Counted from the first letter of the stretch, positions 9,441 through 18,657 are shown. The stretch: DNA of 64,000 nt from a bacterium (GCA_016124945.1 WGMT01000022.1:1-64000); one strand, 5' to 3'. Translations and numbers: made by a program. The notes: generated by a model from the letters alone, not told the origin.

Positions 9441-11850
9441 ACTTCACCACAACCTCGGCCCCTTCACCCAATCGGCTCTTCACGGCCAGTTCGCCGCCGA
9501 TGCGCGCCGCCCGCGCCGACATGACGCGCAAGCCAAAGTGGGAACGTCCGTCATCGGGGAGGTGGGCGGGATCGAAGCCGCGCCCGTCGTCGGCGATGGT
9601 GAGCTGGGCGGTGTCGCCGTTGCGGTGGAAGCGTACGTCGACGCGTTGGGCGCGGCCGTGACGCTGGGCGTTGCGGATGGCTTCACCCACGATGCGCGCC
9701 AGTTCGGTCCCTGTGTCGGGGACGAGTTGGAGCGTGCTTGCACCGTCGAGGTGAAGAGAGACCTGCGTCGTCAACTCGTGGCCCAGTTCGGCCAACTCGT
9801 CGCGCAGGATACGCTCCAGGGTGACGGTGATGGGCAGGTCGGAATGGAGTTGGTCGATGAAGTGGCGGATCTCCAGCGAGAGCTGGTGTAGCACCGAAAG
9901 CTGCTTGTCGACGCGGATCTGGATTTCGTCGCGGTCGAGGGTGGTCACTTCCACGGCCAGGTGATCGGCTTGCAGGTAGAGATAGCCGATGGTCTGCGCC
10001 ACGCTGTCGTGGATGTCGGCGGCGATGCGTTCGCGTTCCTGCAAACCGGCCATCTGCTGCACCTGTTCGCGTACCCGCGCCACCAGGGCCAGGTTGTCCA
10101 GGGTGAGTGCGATCTGCTGGGCGATGGATTCGGCCAGGGCCACGACTTCGGGGCTGAAGATCTGCTGGGCGTGGCTGAAGACGCCCAAGACACCCAGCGT
10201 GCGCCCGTGGATGCGCAGCGGCACGGCGGCGAAGGCGTGGAGATCTTGCTGGCGTACGATGGCGCGGGCCAGCCGCGGTGCCGACGCGATGTCTGCCAGC
10301 ACAATCGGCGTCCCTGTGGCGAGGACCTGCCCGATCAGCCCCTCCCCGCCCGCGAAGACGGCCAGTTCGCTCTGCATGGGCGCGTCGAACCCCTGCGCCG
10401 CGGAGAGGCGACCTTCGATGCCGCCGTTCGCCGTGTCTTCGATGATCCAGATGCCGCCCATTTCGGCCTGCATCACACGCAACGCCTGATCGAGTGCCGT
10501 GTTGAGCAGTTCACTGCGCGATTGGGTGCGCCCGGCAAAGTTGACCACTTCGGAGAGCGCGGCTAGCTCTTGGGACCGCTGGGCGACGCGGTGTTCCAGT
10601 TCGGCGGCCCAGCGCGCCAGTTCGGCACGCGACGCCTGTAACCGTCCGCGCATGGACTCGAACGCGCCGGCCAATTCGCCCAGTTCACCGCCCGCCTGCA
10701 CCTGCACCGGCGTGGACAGATCCTCGGCGGCGATGCGCTGGGATGCCGCCACCAATTCCGGCACCGGACGCAGCAAGAAGCGCGTGATGGCGATGACGGT
10801 GACGCCCAAAAGCAGCCCCAGTGTGAGCGCCGCCGCCGTCCCCCGCGAGGTGACGCGCCGCGCCGGGGCCAGCACTTCAGACGCAGGCAGCAGGGCCACC
10901 ACCGTCCAATCGCGTTGGGCGAGGCGGGCGGCGCTGTAGTAGACCCGTTCCGCACCTGCCGTCGCGTCGCTGACGAAGAGGGCGGGCAGCGGATCCTGAC
11001 GCAGATAGGCGGCCAGGGCGAGGCTGTCGGTGTGGCGGATTTGGGGCAGCGGACCGAAACGTTCGCCGGCGAGCAACGCGGTGGCGTCCTCGGCAGGGAG
11101 GGGGGCGAGGGCGCGGTAGATCAGGTTGCGATCGCGCCCGTGGGCCACACGGATACCGTAGGCGTCGACGACGAAGGCGTAGCCGTTGCTGCCCACACGC
11201 AGCGCTTCGACCCGTTGCCACAGCTTTTCGGGGGTAAGCTTCACCACCACCACGCCAAAAGGACGGCTGAGATCATTCGTCGTGTCGGCCACGTAGAGCG
11301 GATCGGCGAAGACGGGCGCGGCCAGCCAGATCACCGGGCGGCGATCCTGGGGCGAGATGCCGGGATCAGAGACGAAGATGTTGCCGGCCAACGCCGCCGC
11401 CAGGAAGGGCGACGCGCCGAAATTGCGCCCAATGTAGCCGCCTTCGGTGGTCGCCAGCACGTCGCCGTTGCCGTCGAGGAGGAGCACGGCGTCGTAGAAT
11501 TCGTCCGACGCCAGGAAGTTGGTGAAGTCGGCTTGCAGCGGCGCGTAGAGCACAGAGCGCTGACCGGAATTGACACTGACGAACTGGCGCACCAGCCGCC
11601 CCGATGCGAGATTGCCGGTGCGGGCGGCGTCGGCGGCGATGAGGGCGTCGAGGCTGCGCGCCAGGTCCTGGGCGGTGTTGACGAGGTTGGTGGTCTGCAA
11701 CTGCTCGATTTCCAGTCGGTCTTCGTGGCTGAGGTTGTAGAAGAGAATGGCCACGGCCAAAAGGGCCACAGTCAGCATCAGCGCGGCCACCTGCAACGTC
11801 AGGGGCAAACGTCGTAAATTGCGTTCCCAACCCGCCAACAGCCGACTCAC
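9418..11850 (-). CDS. Sensor histidine kinase: Cache-HAMP-GAF-HisKA_3-HATPase
   Basis: An 810-residue membrane sensor. A transmembrane helix lies near residues 17-37, followed by a roughly 280-residue extracytoplasmic Cache-like domain. A second helix near 330-355 precedes a HAMP linker, then a GAF domain (about 430-590). The NarX/DesK-type HisKA_3 dimerisation helix carries the phospho-accepting histidine in RIAADIHDSVAQT. The C-terminal ATPase has the N box (EAIRNAQRHG), G1 box (DDGRGFD) and a GLRVM G2-like box. The gene overlaps the upstream binding-protein gene by 4 bases (ATGA). The likely cognate regulator is the NarL-type protein at 6708-7412. Confidence 0.92.
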   Translation of the reverse strand: MSRLLAGWERNLRRLPLTLQVAALMLTVALLAVAILFYNLSHEDRLEIEQLQTTNLVNTAQDLARSLDALIAADAARTGNLASGRLVRQFVSVNSGQRSVLYAPLQADFTNFLASDEFYDAVLLLDGNGDVLATTEGGYIGRNFGASPFLAAALAGNIFVSDPGISPQDRRPVIWLAAPVFADPLYVADTTNDLSRPFGVVVVKLTPEKLWQRVEALRVGSNGYAFVVDAYGIRVAHGRDRNLIYRALAPLPAEDATALLAGERFGPLPQIRHTDSLALAAYLRQDPLPALFVSDATAGAERVYYSAARLAQRDWTVVALLPASEVLAPARRVTSRGTAAALTLGLLLGVTVIAITRFLLRPVPELVAASQRIAAEDLSTPVQVQAGGELGELAGAFESMRGRLQASRAELARWAAELEHRVAQRSQELAALSEVVNFAGRTQSRSELLNTALDQALRVMQAEMGGIWIIEDTANGGIEGRLSAAQGFDAPMQSELAVFAGGEGLIGQVLATGTPIVLADIASAPRLARAIVRQQDLHAFAAVPLRIHGRTLGVLGVFSHAQQIFSPEVVALAESIAQQIALTLDNLALVARVREQVQQMAGLQERERIAADIHDSVAQTIGYLYLQADHLAVEVTTLDRDEIQIRVDKQLSVLHQLSLEIRHFIDQLHSDLPITVTLERILRDELAELGHELTTQVSLHLDGASTLQLVPDTGTELARIVGEAIRNAQRHGRAQRVDVRFHRNGDTAQLTIADDGRGFDPAHLPDDGRSHFGLRVMSARAARIGGELAVKSRLGEGAEVVVKWGLGSGD

Positions 11851-13172
11851 GGGTTCACCTCCGACCGCAGCGGGAGATCCGAAATTTCCCCAAAAGATAA
11901 GACCAATTCGCCATCGCGGAAGAGGCCCACCGGCTGTGCGACGCCGTTTTGCATCTGTACCACGGCCACGGTGACGAGGCTGTTGCCCTGGGCGTCGAAG
12001 CGGTAGGGGCCTTGTGCGCCGTCGAAGGGGAAATTTCGGATCTGAGCGCTTAGCGCATCTCCCGCGGCCTGGGGCTGTTGGCGCAACGCCGCGGCCAGGA
12101 GGTGGACGGCGTCGTAGCTCCAGGCGATATAGGTATCGGGTTCGATGTTGAAACGAGCGACGAAGGCGTCGTGGAAGGCGCGGCCGGCGTCGGTGTCGGT
12201 GAGCAGGGCGTCGGTGACTACGTAGATGCCGTCTTGAGCGTCGGCGGCGATGTTGAAGGTGGGCACGGTGGCCCCGCCGGGTGAGGTGACGATCTGCACG
12301 TCGCGGTTCCAGTAGCGCAGTTCGCGCAGGATGCGGGCAATGTCGGTGGGGTTGGTGCCGTAGATGAGCACCGTGTCTACGGCACCGTTGGCGGCATCGT
12401 CAGTGGCATCGCTGCCCTGGGTGAGCGGCGCGATCTGTCCTTCGAGATCGCCGATGGCGGTGTCGTAGCCGATAACGTGGACGGGTGAGAGGCCACGGCG
12501 TTGTAGTTCGTCTTGGATCAGGCGTGCGCCGCCGCTGCCGAAGGCGTCGGTGTCGTGGACGACGGCGGGGCGGCGGCTGTCCAGCGCGTCCACGGCAAAG
12601 GTGACCAGCGCGGCGGCGGTGACGGCGTCGCTGGGGCGCATGCGGAAGAGGTTGATGTCATCCTGTTGGGTGAGGCCGGCGTTGGTGGCCCCGATGAAGA
12701 GGGGCAGATCGGCGTCGACGTGGGCCTGCACCACCGACACGGCGTAGGCCGATTTGAAGGGCCCCAGCAGGGCGACGAGGTTGTCCTCGGCCAGGGCGGC
12801 GTGGTATTGGGCCAGAGACACGACAGGATCGGAGCGCACGTCGCGCACCACCAATTCGAGCGGCACACCGTGGATGCCGCCTTGGGCGTTGACCTCTTCG
12901 ACGGCGAGGCGGGCGGCGCGGATAGAGAGATCGCCGATCTGCGCGCCGGGTCCTGTCACCTCGGTGTGCAGGCCGACGCGGTAGCTTTCGACGCGTGGGA
13001 GTTCGTCCAGCGCGTTGTGGGTGATGTCCACGTTGCTGTCGAGTACGCTGGGCGTGGACCCGTCCGCGGGCATACATGCGGCCAGGGCGAGGACGATCCA
13101 CGCCAGCAGAATCCTGGCGCAGCGCAGAAAGTGGGCAACAAAGAAGTGGGAAGACGAGCAGGCGTAGCGCAT
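11847..13172 (-). CDS. Branched-chain-type ABC substrate-binding lipoprotein (Peripla_BP_6)
   Basis: A 441-residue secreted protein with a signal peptide ending in a lipobox (LALAAC, cysteine near residue 33). It has the LivK-like two-lobe fold: GDLSIRAARLAVEEVNAQGGIHG and ALLGPFKSAYAVSVVQAHV are typical. No transporter permease or ATPase genes are nearby. It instead overlaps the sensor kinase gene by 4 bases, so it probably presents a ligand to the kinase Cache domain and does not feed an importer. The ligand (amino acid, amide or aromatic acid) is unknown. Confidence 0.9.
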   Translation of the reverse strand: MRYACSSSHFFVAHFLRCARILLAWIVLALAACMPADGSTPSVLDSNVDITHNALDELPRVESYRVGLHTEVTGPGAQIGDLSIRAARLAVEEVNAQGGIHGVPLELVVRDVRSDPVVSLAQYHAALAEDNLVALLGPFKSAYAVSVVQAHVDADLPLFIGATNAGLTQQDDINLFRMRPSDAVTAAALVTFAVDALDSRRPAVVHDTDAFGSGGARLIQDELQRRGLSPVHVIGYDTAIGDLEGQIAPLTQGSDATDDAANGAVDTVLIYGTNPTDIARILRELRYWNRDVQIVTSPGGATVPTFNIAADAQDGIYVVTDALLTDTDAGRAFHDAFVARFNIEPDTYIAWSYDAVHLLAAALRQQPQAAGDALSAQIRNFPFDGAQGPYRFDAQGNSLVTVAVVQMQNGVAQPVGLFRDGELVLSFGEISDLPLRSEVNP

Positions 13173-13252
13173 ACCGGCGACACTCTCTACAAGCTTTCAA
13201 TAAATTGTTCAGGTTGCGCAGGGTGGGGTGAAGTATAGCGGGTTTGGGGGGA

Positions 13253-13654
13253 GTGATCAATGCTGTACGCTGCATCGTCTACAACGTGATGCTCTTCGCG
13301 GTGATGGTCTTGCTGGTGGGGGCGACGCCGCTGCGTCGTGAGGATCTTCCGGAACGCTTCCACGGTTGGCTGCGCGTGGCGATCCTGGCGGTGGCGGCGT
13401 TGAGCGTGGTGATTGGCCTCTACGCGCTGACGGCGGTGGTCTACCGCACGTGGAACGACGGCCTCACGCCCAACCGTTTCACCGTGATCGGGTGGAACAC
13501 ACTCAACATCGGCCTCTTGATCGCGCTGCTCTACCGTCAATGGCGCGACGGTTCGGCGGCGTGGATCGATTCACTCCAACGTGTGGTGGGCGTGGCGTTG
13601 GTCCTCTACGGTGGGTGGGCGCTCTTTGTGACGCTGGCGGTGCCGTTCCTGTAA
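13253..13654 (+). CDS. Small hypothetical membrane protein
   Basis: About 130 residues with three or four hydrophobic segments and a central GLTPNRFTVIGWN loop. I do not recognise the family with certainty; a resemblance to the C-terminal part of larger DUF4153-type membrane proteins is possible, in which case this would be an N-terminally truncated remnant. The start is unclear (GTG 13253, TTG 13244 or ATG 13289) and no convincing ribosome binding site is seen. It is divergent from the binding-protein gene. Confidence 0.5.
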   Translation: MINAVRCIVYNVMLFAVMVLLVGATPLRREDLPERFHGWLRVAILAVAALSVVIGLYALTAVVYRTWNDGLTPNRFTVIGWNTLNIGLLIALLYRQWRDGSAAWIDSLQRVVGVALVLYGGWALFVTLAVPFL

Positions 13655-13705
13655 CGCGGATGAGGCTGATCCAGGAAGATGAAGAAGAGGAGAGGAGAGG
13701 AGAGG

Positions 13706-13803
13706 GGACACGGATTGCAGGATTAGCAGGATTTCAGAGAGATTTTAGATTGCAGTTTTATCAATAAATCCTCTCCCTCCTGCTAATCCTGAAATCCGTG
13801 TCC
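13706..13803. repeat. Intergenic palindrome with GGATT-AGCAGGATT units
   Basis: The left arm near 13706-13735 (GGACACGGATTGCAGG and onward) is mirrored by the right arm near 13779-13803 (CCTGCTAATCCTG, AAATCCGTGTCC). It sits between convergent genes and could serve as a bidirectional transcription stop. It belongs to the same general class of repeat-built hairpins found elsewhere in the window. Confidence 0.7.
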
Positions 13804-13839
13804 TTCCGCTTCCCCGTCTCACCTGTTTTGTCGTCGCTA

Positions 13840-14808
13840 TCAGAGTCCAGCGAGCATGTCGGCGGTGTGGCCGACGAATTCGAGGCCGGCGTTGCGTCCT
13901 GCGCCGTGAAAGAGGAGGGCGCCGGATCGTTTGTCTCGCAGTTCGACATGGATGACCGAGCGCAAAGACTCGTTGACCTTTGACGTCATCTGTCCTAGTT
14001 TGGGCGCGGGCAGATCGACGCCTTTTTCGCGGGCGGCTTCGACGGCGAGATGGTGTTTGCCGTCCTCGATTTCGATGTGGAGGTGGGTCTCTGTGGCTTC
14101 CAGGCGACTGATCTTCGCCCCGGTGTAGGTGGTGAATTGGTAGAGCGTCTGCTGGTGGTAGAAGCCGAAAATGAAGCCGGTGAAACTGCTACCCAGCCAC
14201 GGAATCTTGGCAATTGACCCGAAAAGCGAGACATTGGCTTCTTCGAAATGATTGGTCTGCATCCAGATCCACGTCTCGGGCATAGACGCGCCCCAGTCCT
14301 TCTCGATGTAGCCGCGGCCGCCGGTCATGTCAATGGTTTCGCCGTTGACGGTGATCTCTCCATTCACCGTGTTGTCGAAGCTCAACACGCCGTGGTAGCA
14401 CTCCATAAACGGCACAAAGCGATACCATCCCATCACGCCGGGGGCGAACAGGCGTACCGGCCAGCCCACGATGTTGTCCAGCGTGAGGTTGGCCGTGATC
14501 TTGTCGGCGCCATCGTCTACAGCCAGGTGGATTTCGTTCAACGAGAACGTGGAATCGCCGACTTTCACGGAAAATGGATTGTCTTCCGCCGCAAACGCCG
14601 TCACCGGATAAGAATGATACTGCGCCTTACCTGCGTGGCTGGCGAAGACCTGGATAAAGGCGTGGGCAGATTCATCAGAGAGGGCGACGCCGGGGATCAG
14701 CGCGAACGCGTACTGTTCAGTGCTGTCGACGAGTTTGAAGTACCAGCCTTCAAAGTAGTTTTTCTTTTGCAGATTGCCTTGGAAGATGGCGGGGCGGTAG
14801 ATTTTCAT
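13840..14808 (-). CDS. Tocopherol cyclase-like protein
   Basis: A 322-residue protein of the tocopherol cyclase family (lipocalin-like beta-rich fold). Landmarks are YFEGWYFK near the N-terminus, GYIEKDWG near the centre, and WIWMQTNHF. In plants and cyanobacteria the family cyclises 2-methyl-phytyl-benzoquinols to tocopherol, but bacterial homologues outside phototrophs are uncharacterised and no tocopherol pathway genes are nearby, so function is open. The start at 14808 (MKIYRP) fits the conserved domain onset; 38 further in-frame upstream codons look non-coding. Confidence 0.82.
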   Translation of the reverse strand: MKIYRPAIFQGNLQKKNYFEGWYFKLVDSTEQYAFALIPGVALSDESAHAFIQVFASHAGKAQYHSYPVTAFAAEDNPFSVKVGDSTFSLNEIHLAVDDGADKITANLTLDNIVGWPVRLFAPGVMGWYRFVPFMECYHGVLSFDNTVNGEITVNGETIDMTGGRGYIEKDWGASMPETWIWMQTNHFEEANVSLFGSIAKIPWLGSSFTGFIFGFYHQQTLYQFTTYTGAKISRLEATETHLHIEIEDGKHHLAVEAAREKGVDLPAPKLGQMTSKVNESLRSVIHVELRDKRSGALLFHGAGRNAGLEFVGHTADMLAGL

Positions 14809-14955
14809 TGGGATGTTTGAGCCGGATTCTACTGTGGTGTCAATCCTAAAGTGATGGTTAGCCAGCGGAGGGAGCATTCTCAAATGCGACTGAGATGGAA
14901 TTTGAGGATGCCTACTCTGCATCCATAATCCAGGCTTGACCCAACGCTAGGTGTA

Positions 14956-15393
14956 TCAACGTGAATTGACAAAAGGATTCAATACAAGAACCCCCTCGTA
15001 TTTTTGACCGGAATTTAAGTCTTCTGACCATACACGCTCACATCCCATTTGAACTGCACTACGGATTACCATTGCATCCCAAAACGAGATTCCATACCGT
15101 ATTTGAATGCCAATAGCGGCGTGAACATCTTTAACGAGTGGGCTATGCACGCGCCATTTCCCCAAATCGTTGACAACCTGAGCTGCTCGATCTGGCGTGA
15201 ACGGTTCTACAATTTTGCGCGTTAGCGTGACGTATAGTTCTTGAAGCACCTGAATGCTCATACAACCAACTTCAGTGTTCCAAAGATCTTGCAGCACTGC
15301 TGTCGCTATCTCATGTCTGATACCTGTTGAAGCATCATGTGCGTAGACCAGAACGTTAGTGTCGACAAACTGGAGGTTTGTTTTATCGCTCAT
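14956..15393 (-). CDS. PIN-domain toxin (VapC-like ribonuclease)
   Basis: A 145-residue PIN domain with the first acidic motif FVDTNVLVYAHD, a mid-domain glutamate (LQELYVTL) and the later acidic DAMVIRSA motif. PIN toxins are Mg-dependent RNases that block translation. The start overlaps the end of the upstream antitoxin; GTG 15405 is an alternative giving four more residues. Partner: the ribbon-helix-helix protein at 15383-15628. Confidence 0.9.
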   Translation of the reverse strand: MSDKTNLQFVDTNVLVYAHDASTGIRHEIATAVLQDLWNTEVGCMSIQVLQELYVTLTRKIVEPFTPDRAAQVVNDLGKWRVHSPLVKDVHAAIGIQIRYGISFWDAMVIRSAVQMGCERVWSEDLNSGQKYEGVLVLNPFVNSR

Positions 15394-15628
15394 GTAAGGA
15401 TTCACGTGTCCAGGTGATTTTGCCGTTTATTCCCAGATCATTATTCTCTGCAAGCAACGCCAGATGACGGCGTTTGGCTGCTGCATACTCTTCCTTGTGT
15501 TCGACGAGTTCAGTTAGCAACTCGATCATCAAGCCTGACAACGATTTGTCCTGCTCAATTGCCACTATTTTCGCTTGGCGGAGAAGGCTTTTGGGAATAG
15601 ATAAAGTGATATTCTGTTTTTCAATCAT
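15383..15628 (-). CDS. Ribbon-helix-helix antitoxin
   Basis: An 81-residue antitoxin. The N-terminal strand (QNITLSIPKSLL) and two helices (VAIEQDKSLSGLMIELLTELV) fit a ribbon-helix-helix DNA-binding fold. The C-terminal tail would neutralise the PIN toxin. CAGGAG precedes ATG 15628. The palindrome at 15655-15674 is the probable autoregulatory operator. Confidence 0.88.
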   Translation of the reverse strand: MIEKQNITLSIPKSLLRQAKIVAIEQDKSLSGLMIELLTELVEHKEEYAAAKRRHLALLAENNDLGINGKITWTRESLHER

Positions 15629-15654
15629 TAGTATGCTCCTGGGCCAAAGATAAA

Positions 15655-15674
15655 TTGCACGTATTTACGTGCAA
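15655..15674. promoter_or_regulatory. Predicted toxin-antitoxin operator
   Basis: A 20-base palindrome with perfect 9-base arms, TTGCACGTA-TT-TACGTGCAA, 27 bases upstream of the antitoxin start. Position and symmetry fit autorepression by the RHH antitoxin-toxin complex. An A/T-rich TATAC stretch lies next to it on the promoter side. Confidence 0.75.
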
Positions 15675-15835
15675 AGTATATATCTACAAAGCGCCTCCTG
15701 CAACCGTGGATTGTTGGTCTGTTGCGGGCTGTCGTCGCTCCCACTAGCGAATCCCCACCATCCGCATCCCCAAAAACACAACCATCGCCGCGGTCGCGCC
15801 AGGATAGATCCACCGCACATAGGACCGTCTCCGCT

Positions 15836-15880
15836 ACCCCAATCACCAATCACACATCACCAATCCCCATCCCCTGTGGT
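15836..15880. repeat. ACCAATC heptamer repeats
   Basis: Units of CACCAATC and CCCCAATC type occupy this stretch between the two toxin-antitoxin pairs. In the rest of 15675-15945 I see no gene, only a C/A-rich non-coding spacer. Confidence 0.65.
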
Positions 15881-15945
15881 AAAATCCAGACTATCCCAGC
15901 GATACGCACAACGGAGACAGCGCAACGTCGCCAAAGGAGTTCACG

Positions 15946-16227
15946 ATGACGGTTACCACGGTGGAAGCACTTTCGGTGGAAGCACTTTCGGTGGAGGAAC
16001 TGTACGAGAAGTACATCAAGCCGCGGTCCTTGCGCGAGCGGTTGCAGTTGATCGCGCTGATCAGCGATGAGGCGGCTTCAAATATAGTCGATCAGGCACA
16101 AAATGTAGAGGAAGTTCACGACTTATCCGAATTGAGGGGTTTAGGCGCAGAGATCTGGCAGGGGATCGATGCTCAGGAATACGTAAATCAACTACGTGAA
16201 GAGTGGGAGCAACCTTATTCATCATGA
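15946..16227 (+). CDS. Putative antitoxin paired with PIN toxin
   Basis: A 93-residue acidic helical protein that I cannot place in a named antitoxin family. It begins with an in-frame 15-base tandem duplication (15960-15995), giving VEALSVEALSVEEL. Its stop overlaps the start of the PIN gene (ATGATG), the typical antitoxin-toxin arrangement, so the antitoxin role is inferred from position. An AAAGGAG ribosome binding site precedes the start. Confidence 0.75.
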   Translation: MTVTTVEALSVEALSVEELYEKYIKPRSLRERLQLIALISDEAASNIVDQAQNVEEVHDLSELRGLGAEIWQGIDAQEYVNQLREEWEQPYSS

Positions 16228-16685
16228 TGCATCTCAGCTTTACATCTGTCGCATTTGATTCGGCCCCTATCATCTACTATATCGAAGATCATCCAAAGTA
16301 CGCTGGTCGTGTGCAGATCTACATTGACGCGTTGAGCGACAACAGCCTGCGCGCCTACGCCTCGGTCATCACTTTGACAGAGGTACTGAGCCGACCGAAA
16401 CAATTGCGCCTTCCTATACTTGAGCAACGCTACACTACGCTCTTACAGAAGAGTCGGAATTTTGTACTTCAGCCTGTGACCGCACAGGTTGCTCTACAAG
16501 CCGCCGACCTACGCGCCCGCTACAATCTGCGTACACCCGACGCCATCCACGTGGCGTCGGCGTTGACAGCAGGCTGTGAAGCGCTCTTGACCAATGACCG
16601 CCAGTTGAAGCGGATCGAAGAGATCACCGTCTTGGTGCTCGACGATCTGCTTGCCCAACCAGAAACTGAACCCACCGATGCCTGA
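16224..16685 (+). CDS. PIN-domain toxin
   Basis: A 153-residue PIN-domain protein: first acidic residue in VAFDSAPIIYYIE, mid glutamate in TLTEVLSRP, late motif RTPDAIHVASALTAG and LLTNDRQLK. It differs from the canonical DTNVL start, as in a common cyanobacterial/Chloroflexota subgroup. It overlaps both the antitoxin and, by 8 bases, the following PLP-enzyme gene, so the toxin pair and the metabolic gene may be co-transcribed. Confidence 0.87.
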   Translation: MMHLSFTSVAFDSAPIIYYIEDHPKYAGRVQIYIDALSDNSLRAYASVITLTEVLSRPKQLRLPILEQRYTTLLQKSRNFVLQPVTAQVALQAADLRARYNLRTPDAIHVASALTAGCEALLTNDRQLKRIEEITVLVLDDLLAQPETEPTDA

Positions 16686-17637
16686 CTCGATCTACGACAA
16701 CGTCCTTACCGCGGAGGACCGCATCCGCCCACACATCCTAGAGACGCCGCTGATGCCGTCGCCGGTGTTAAGTATGCGCACGGCGGCCAGCGTCTACCTC
16801 AAACTGGAAAACCGGCAGCACACAGGATCGTTCAAGCTGCGCGGGGCGACGAACAAGATCCTCTCCCTCAGCCAAGATGAACGCGGACGGGGCGTGGTCA
16901 CCGCGTCTACGGGCAATCATGGGCTGGCGGTGGCGCACGCGTCGGCCCAGTTGGGCGTAGACGCCACGATCTTCCTGCCCGAGAGTGCGTCCCCGCGCAA
17001 GGTGGAGAAGCTACGATCTTTCCCCGTAGAACTGCGCTTCGTCCCCGGTGACGCCATCAACGCCGAGTTGGCCGCCCGCCGCGCCGGTGAGGAATCGGGT
17101 CAGCCCTACATTTCGCCCTACAACGATCCCCAGGTGATGGCCGGGCAGGGGACCGTGGGGCTGGAAATGCTGCGCCAACGGCCCAACCTCGACACCGTCT
17201 TCGTGGCTGTGGGGGGCGGTGGGCTGATCGGCGGCATCGCCGGCTACCTCAAAGCTGCCAAACCGGAGATTCACATTGTCGGCTGCCTGCCCCTCAACTC
17301 GCCGGTGATGGCCGAATCGGTGCGTCAGGGCGAAATCGTAGAGATGGAGACGCTGCCCACCCTCTCCGACGGCACCGCCGGCGGCATCGAGGACGGTTCC
17401 GTCACCTTCGCCGCCTGTCAGCAATTTGTCGACGAGTGGATGCTGGTGGGCGAAGAGGCCATCGCCGCCGCCGTGCGCTGGATGCACTCCGAACACGGCG
17501 AAGTCATCGAAGGCGCGGCCGGCGTCCCCATCGCCGCCCTCCTCCTGCGCACCGACATCCGGCAAGGACAGACGGTGGGATTGGTGGTGTGCGGAGGGAA
17601 TATTGATCCGGTGGTGTGGGAGAAAATTGTAGAGTAA
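16678..17637 (+). CDS. Threonine/serine dehydratase-type PLP enzyme
   Basis: A 319-residue fold-type II PLP enzyme. The PLP lysine sits in HTGSFKLRGA, followed by STGNHGLAVAHA and the phosphate-binding glycine loop VGGGGLIGG. It lacks the C-terminal ACT regulatory domain of biosynthetic IlvA, so it resembles catabolic threonine dehydratases or EutB-like enzymes deaminating a hydroxy-amino acid to a 2-keto acid. The next gene encodes a 2-hydroxyacid dehydrogenase, compatible with a short catabolic path. The exact substrate is unknown. Confidence 0.85.
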   Translation: MPDSIYDNVLTAEDRIRPHILETPLMPSPVLSMRTAASVYLKLENRQHTGSFKLRGATNKILSLSQDERGRGVVTASTGNHGLAVAHASAQLGVDATIFLPESASPRKVEKLRSFPVELRFVPGDAINAELAARRAGEESGQPYISPYNDPQVMAGQGTVGLEMLRQRPNLDTVFVAVGGGGLIGGIAGYLKAAKPEIHIVGCLPLNSPVMAESVRQGEIVEMETLPTLSDGTAGGIEDGSVTFAACQQFVDEWMLVGEEAIAAAVRWMHSEHGEVIEGAAGVPIAALLLRTDIRQGQTVGLVVCGGNIDPVVWEKIVE

Positions 17638-17712
17638 AGCAAAAGGCTAAAGTGCAAGTAACTGTACATGTCATGTACGTCAATCCAAAATCGCAAATCG
17701 ATGGAGTTTGCC

Positions 17713-18657
17713 ATGTCCTACCTCGTCCTCACCGAGACGCAGTTGCCGCCGCAGATGATGGAGATGATCGGCGATGTGTGCCGCGTCGTCGTCTGGCAGG
17801 GAATGGAGACCGACCCTGCGCTGCTTTCTGAAGCGGAAGGCTTTCTCACCTACGGCCATCCCCACATCGGCCCCATTGAAATGGACCGCATGCCCAACCT
17901 GCGTATCATCAGCAACTTTGGCGTAGGCGTCGATCACATCGACTTACACGCCGCCCAGGAACGGGGCATCCCTGTGGGCAACACCCCCGGCTTCGTCGAC
18001 GGCGCCACCGCCGACATGACCTTCGCTCTGCTCATGGCGATTGGCCGCAACATCGTCATCGGCGACCACTACGCGCGCAGCCCTGAATTTACAAGGTACG
18101 ATCCCAGCATTCTGCACGGCTACGAGATCCACGGGGCCACGCTGGGCATCATCGGCATGGGCGCCATCGGCAAACAGGTGGCGCGGCGGGCGTCCGGCTT
18201 CGACATGAAGATCCTCTACCACAACCGCAAGCCCAACCCGGAGGCCGAAGCTGAAGTTGGCGCAACCTACGCCACCCTCCCCGATCTGCTGGCCCAGGCC
18301 GACTACGTCACCCTCAACATGCCGCTGACGCCAGAGACGCGCAAGATGATCGGCCGCGAACAACTGCGCCAGATGAAGCCCACCGCTTTCCTCATCAACC
18401 TGGCCCGCGGCGGCGTGGTGGATCACGACGCCCTGGTCGAAGCGCTCAACGAAGGCTGGCTCGCAGGCGCCGCCCTTGACGTCACCGAGCCGGAGCCGCT
18501 GCCCCGCGATCACCCGCTACTGAGCATGTCCAACGTCATTATCGCCCCGCACCTGGGCAGCGCCACCCGCCAAACCCGCACCGGCATGGCCCAGCGGACG
18601 ATTGACAATCTCGTCGCAGGGCTGCATGGTCAGCCGTTGCTGAGTCGGGTAGCGTAA
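17713..18657 (+). CDS. D-isomer-specific 2-hydroxyacid dehydrogenase
   Basis: A 314-residue NAD(P)-dependent dehydrogenase. The Rossmann motif is LGIIGMGAIGKQVARR. The catalytic arginine is in INLARGGVVD, the glutamate in DVTEPEPLP and the histidine in APHLGSAT, all in the expected order. The likely activity is reduction of glyoxylate, hydroxypyruvate or a related 2-keto acid. The start at 17713 has GGAG just upstream; ATG 17701 is an alternative. Confidence 0.9.
   Translation: MSYLVLTETQLPPQMMEMIGDVCRVVVWQGMETDPALLSEAEGFLTYGHPHIGPIEMDRMPNLRIISNFGVGVDHIDLHAAQERGIPVGNTPGFVDGATADMTFALLMAIGRNIVIGDHYARSPEFTRYDPSILHGYEIHGATLGIIGMGAIGKQVARRASGFDMKILYHNRKPNPEAEAEVGATYATLPDLLAQADYVTLNMPLTPETRKMIGREQLRQMKPTAFLINLARGGVVDHDALVEALNEGWLAGAALDVTEPEPLPRDHPLLSMSNVIIAPHLGSATRQTRTGMAQRTIDNLVAGLHGQPLLSRVA

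Noticed and set aside
15628-15853. Small minus-strand frames upstream of the RHH antitoxin
   Set aside because: Low-complexity composition, no ribosome binding site, and overlap with the operator palindrome.
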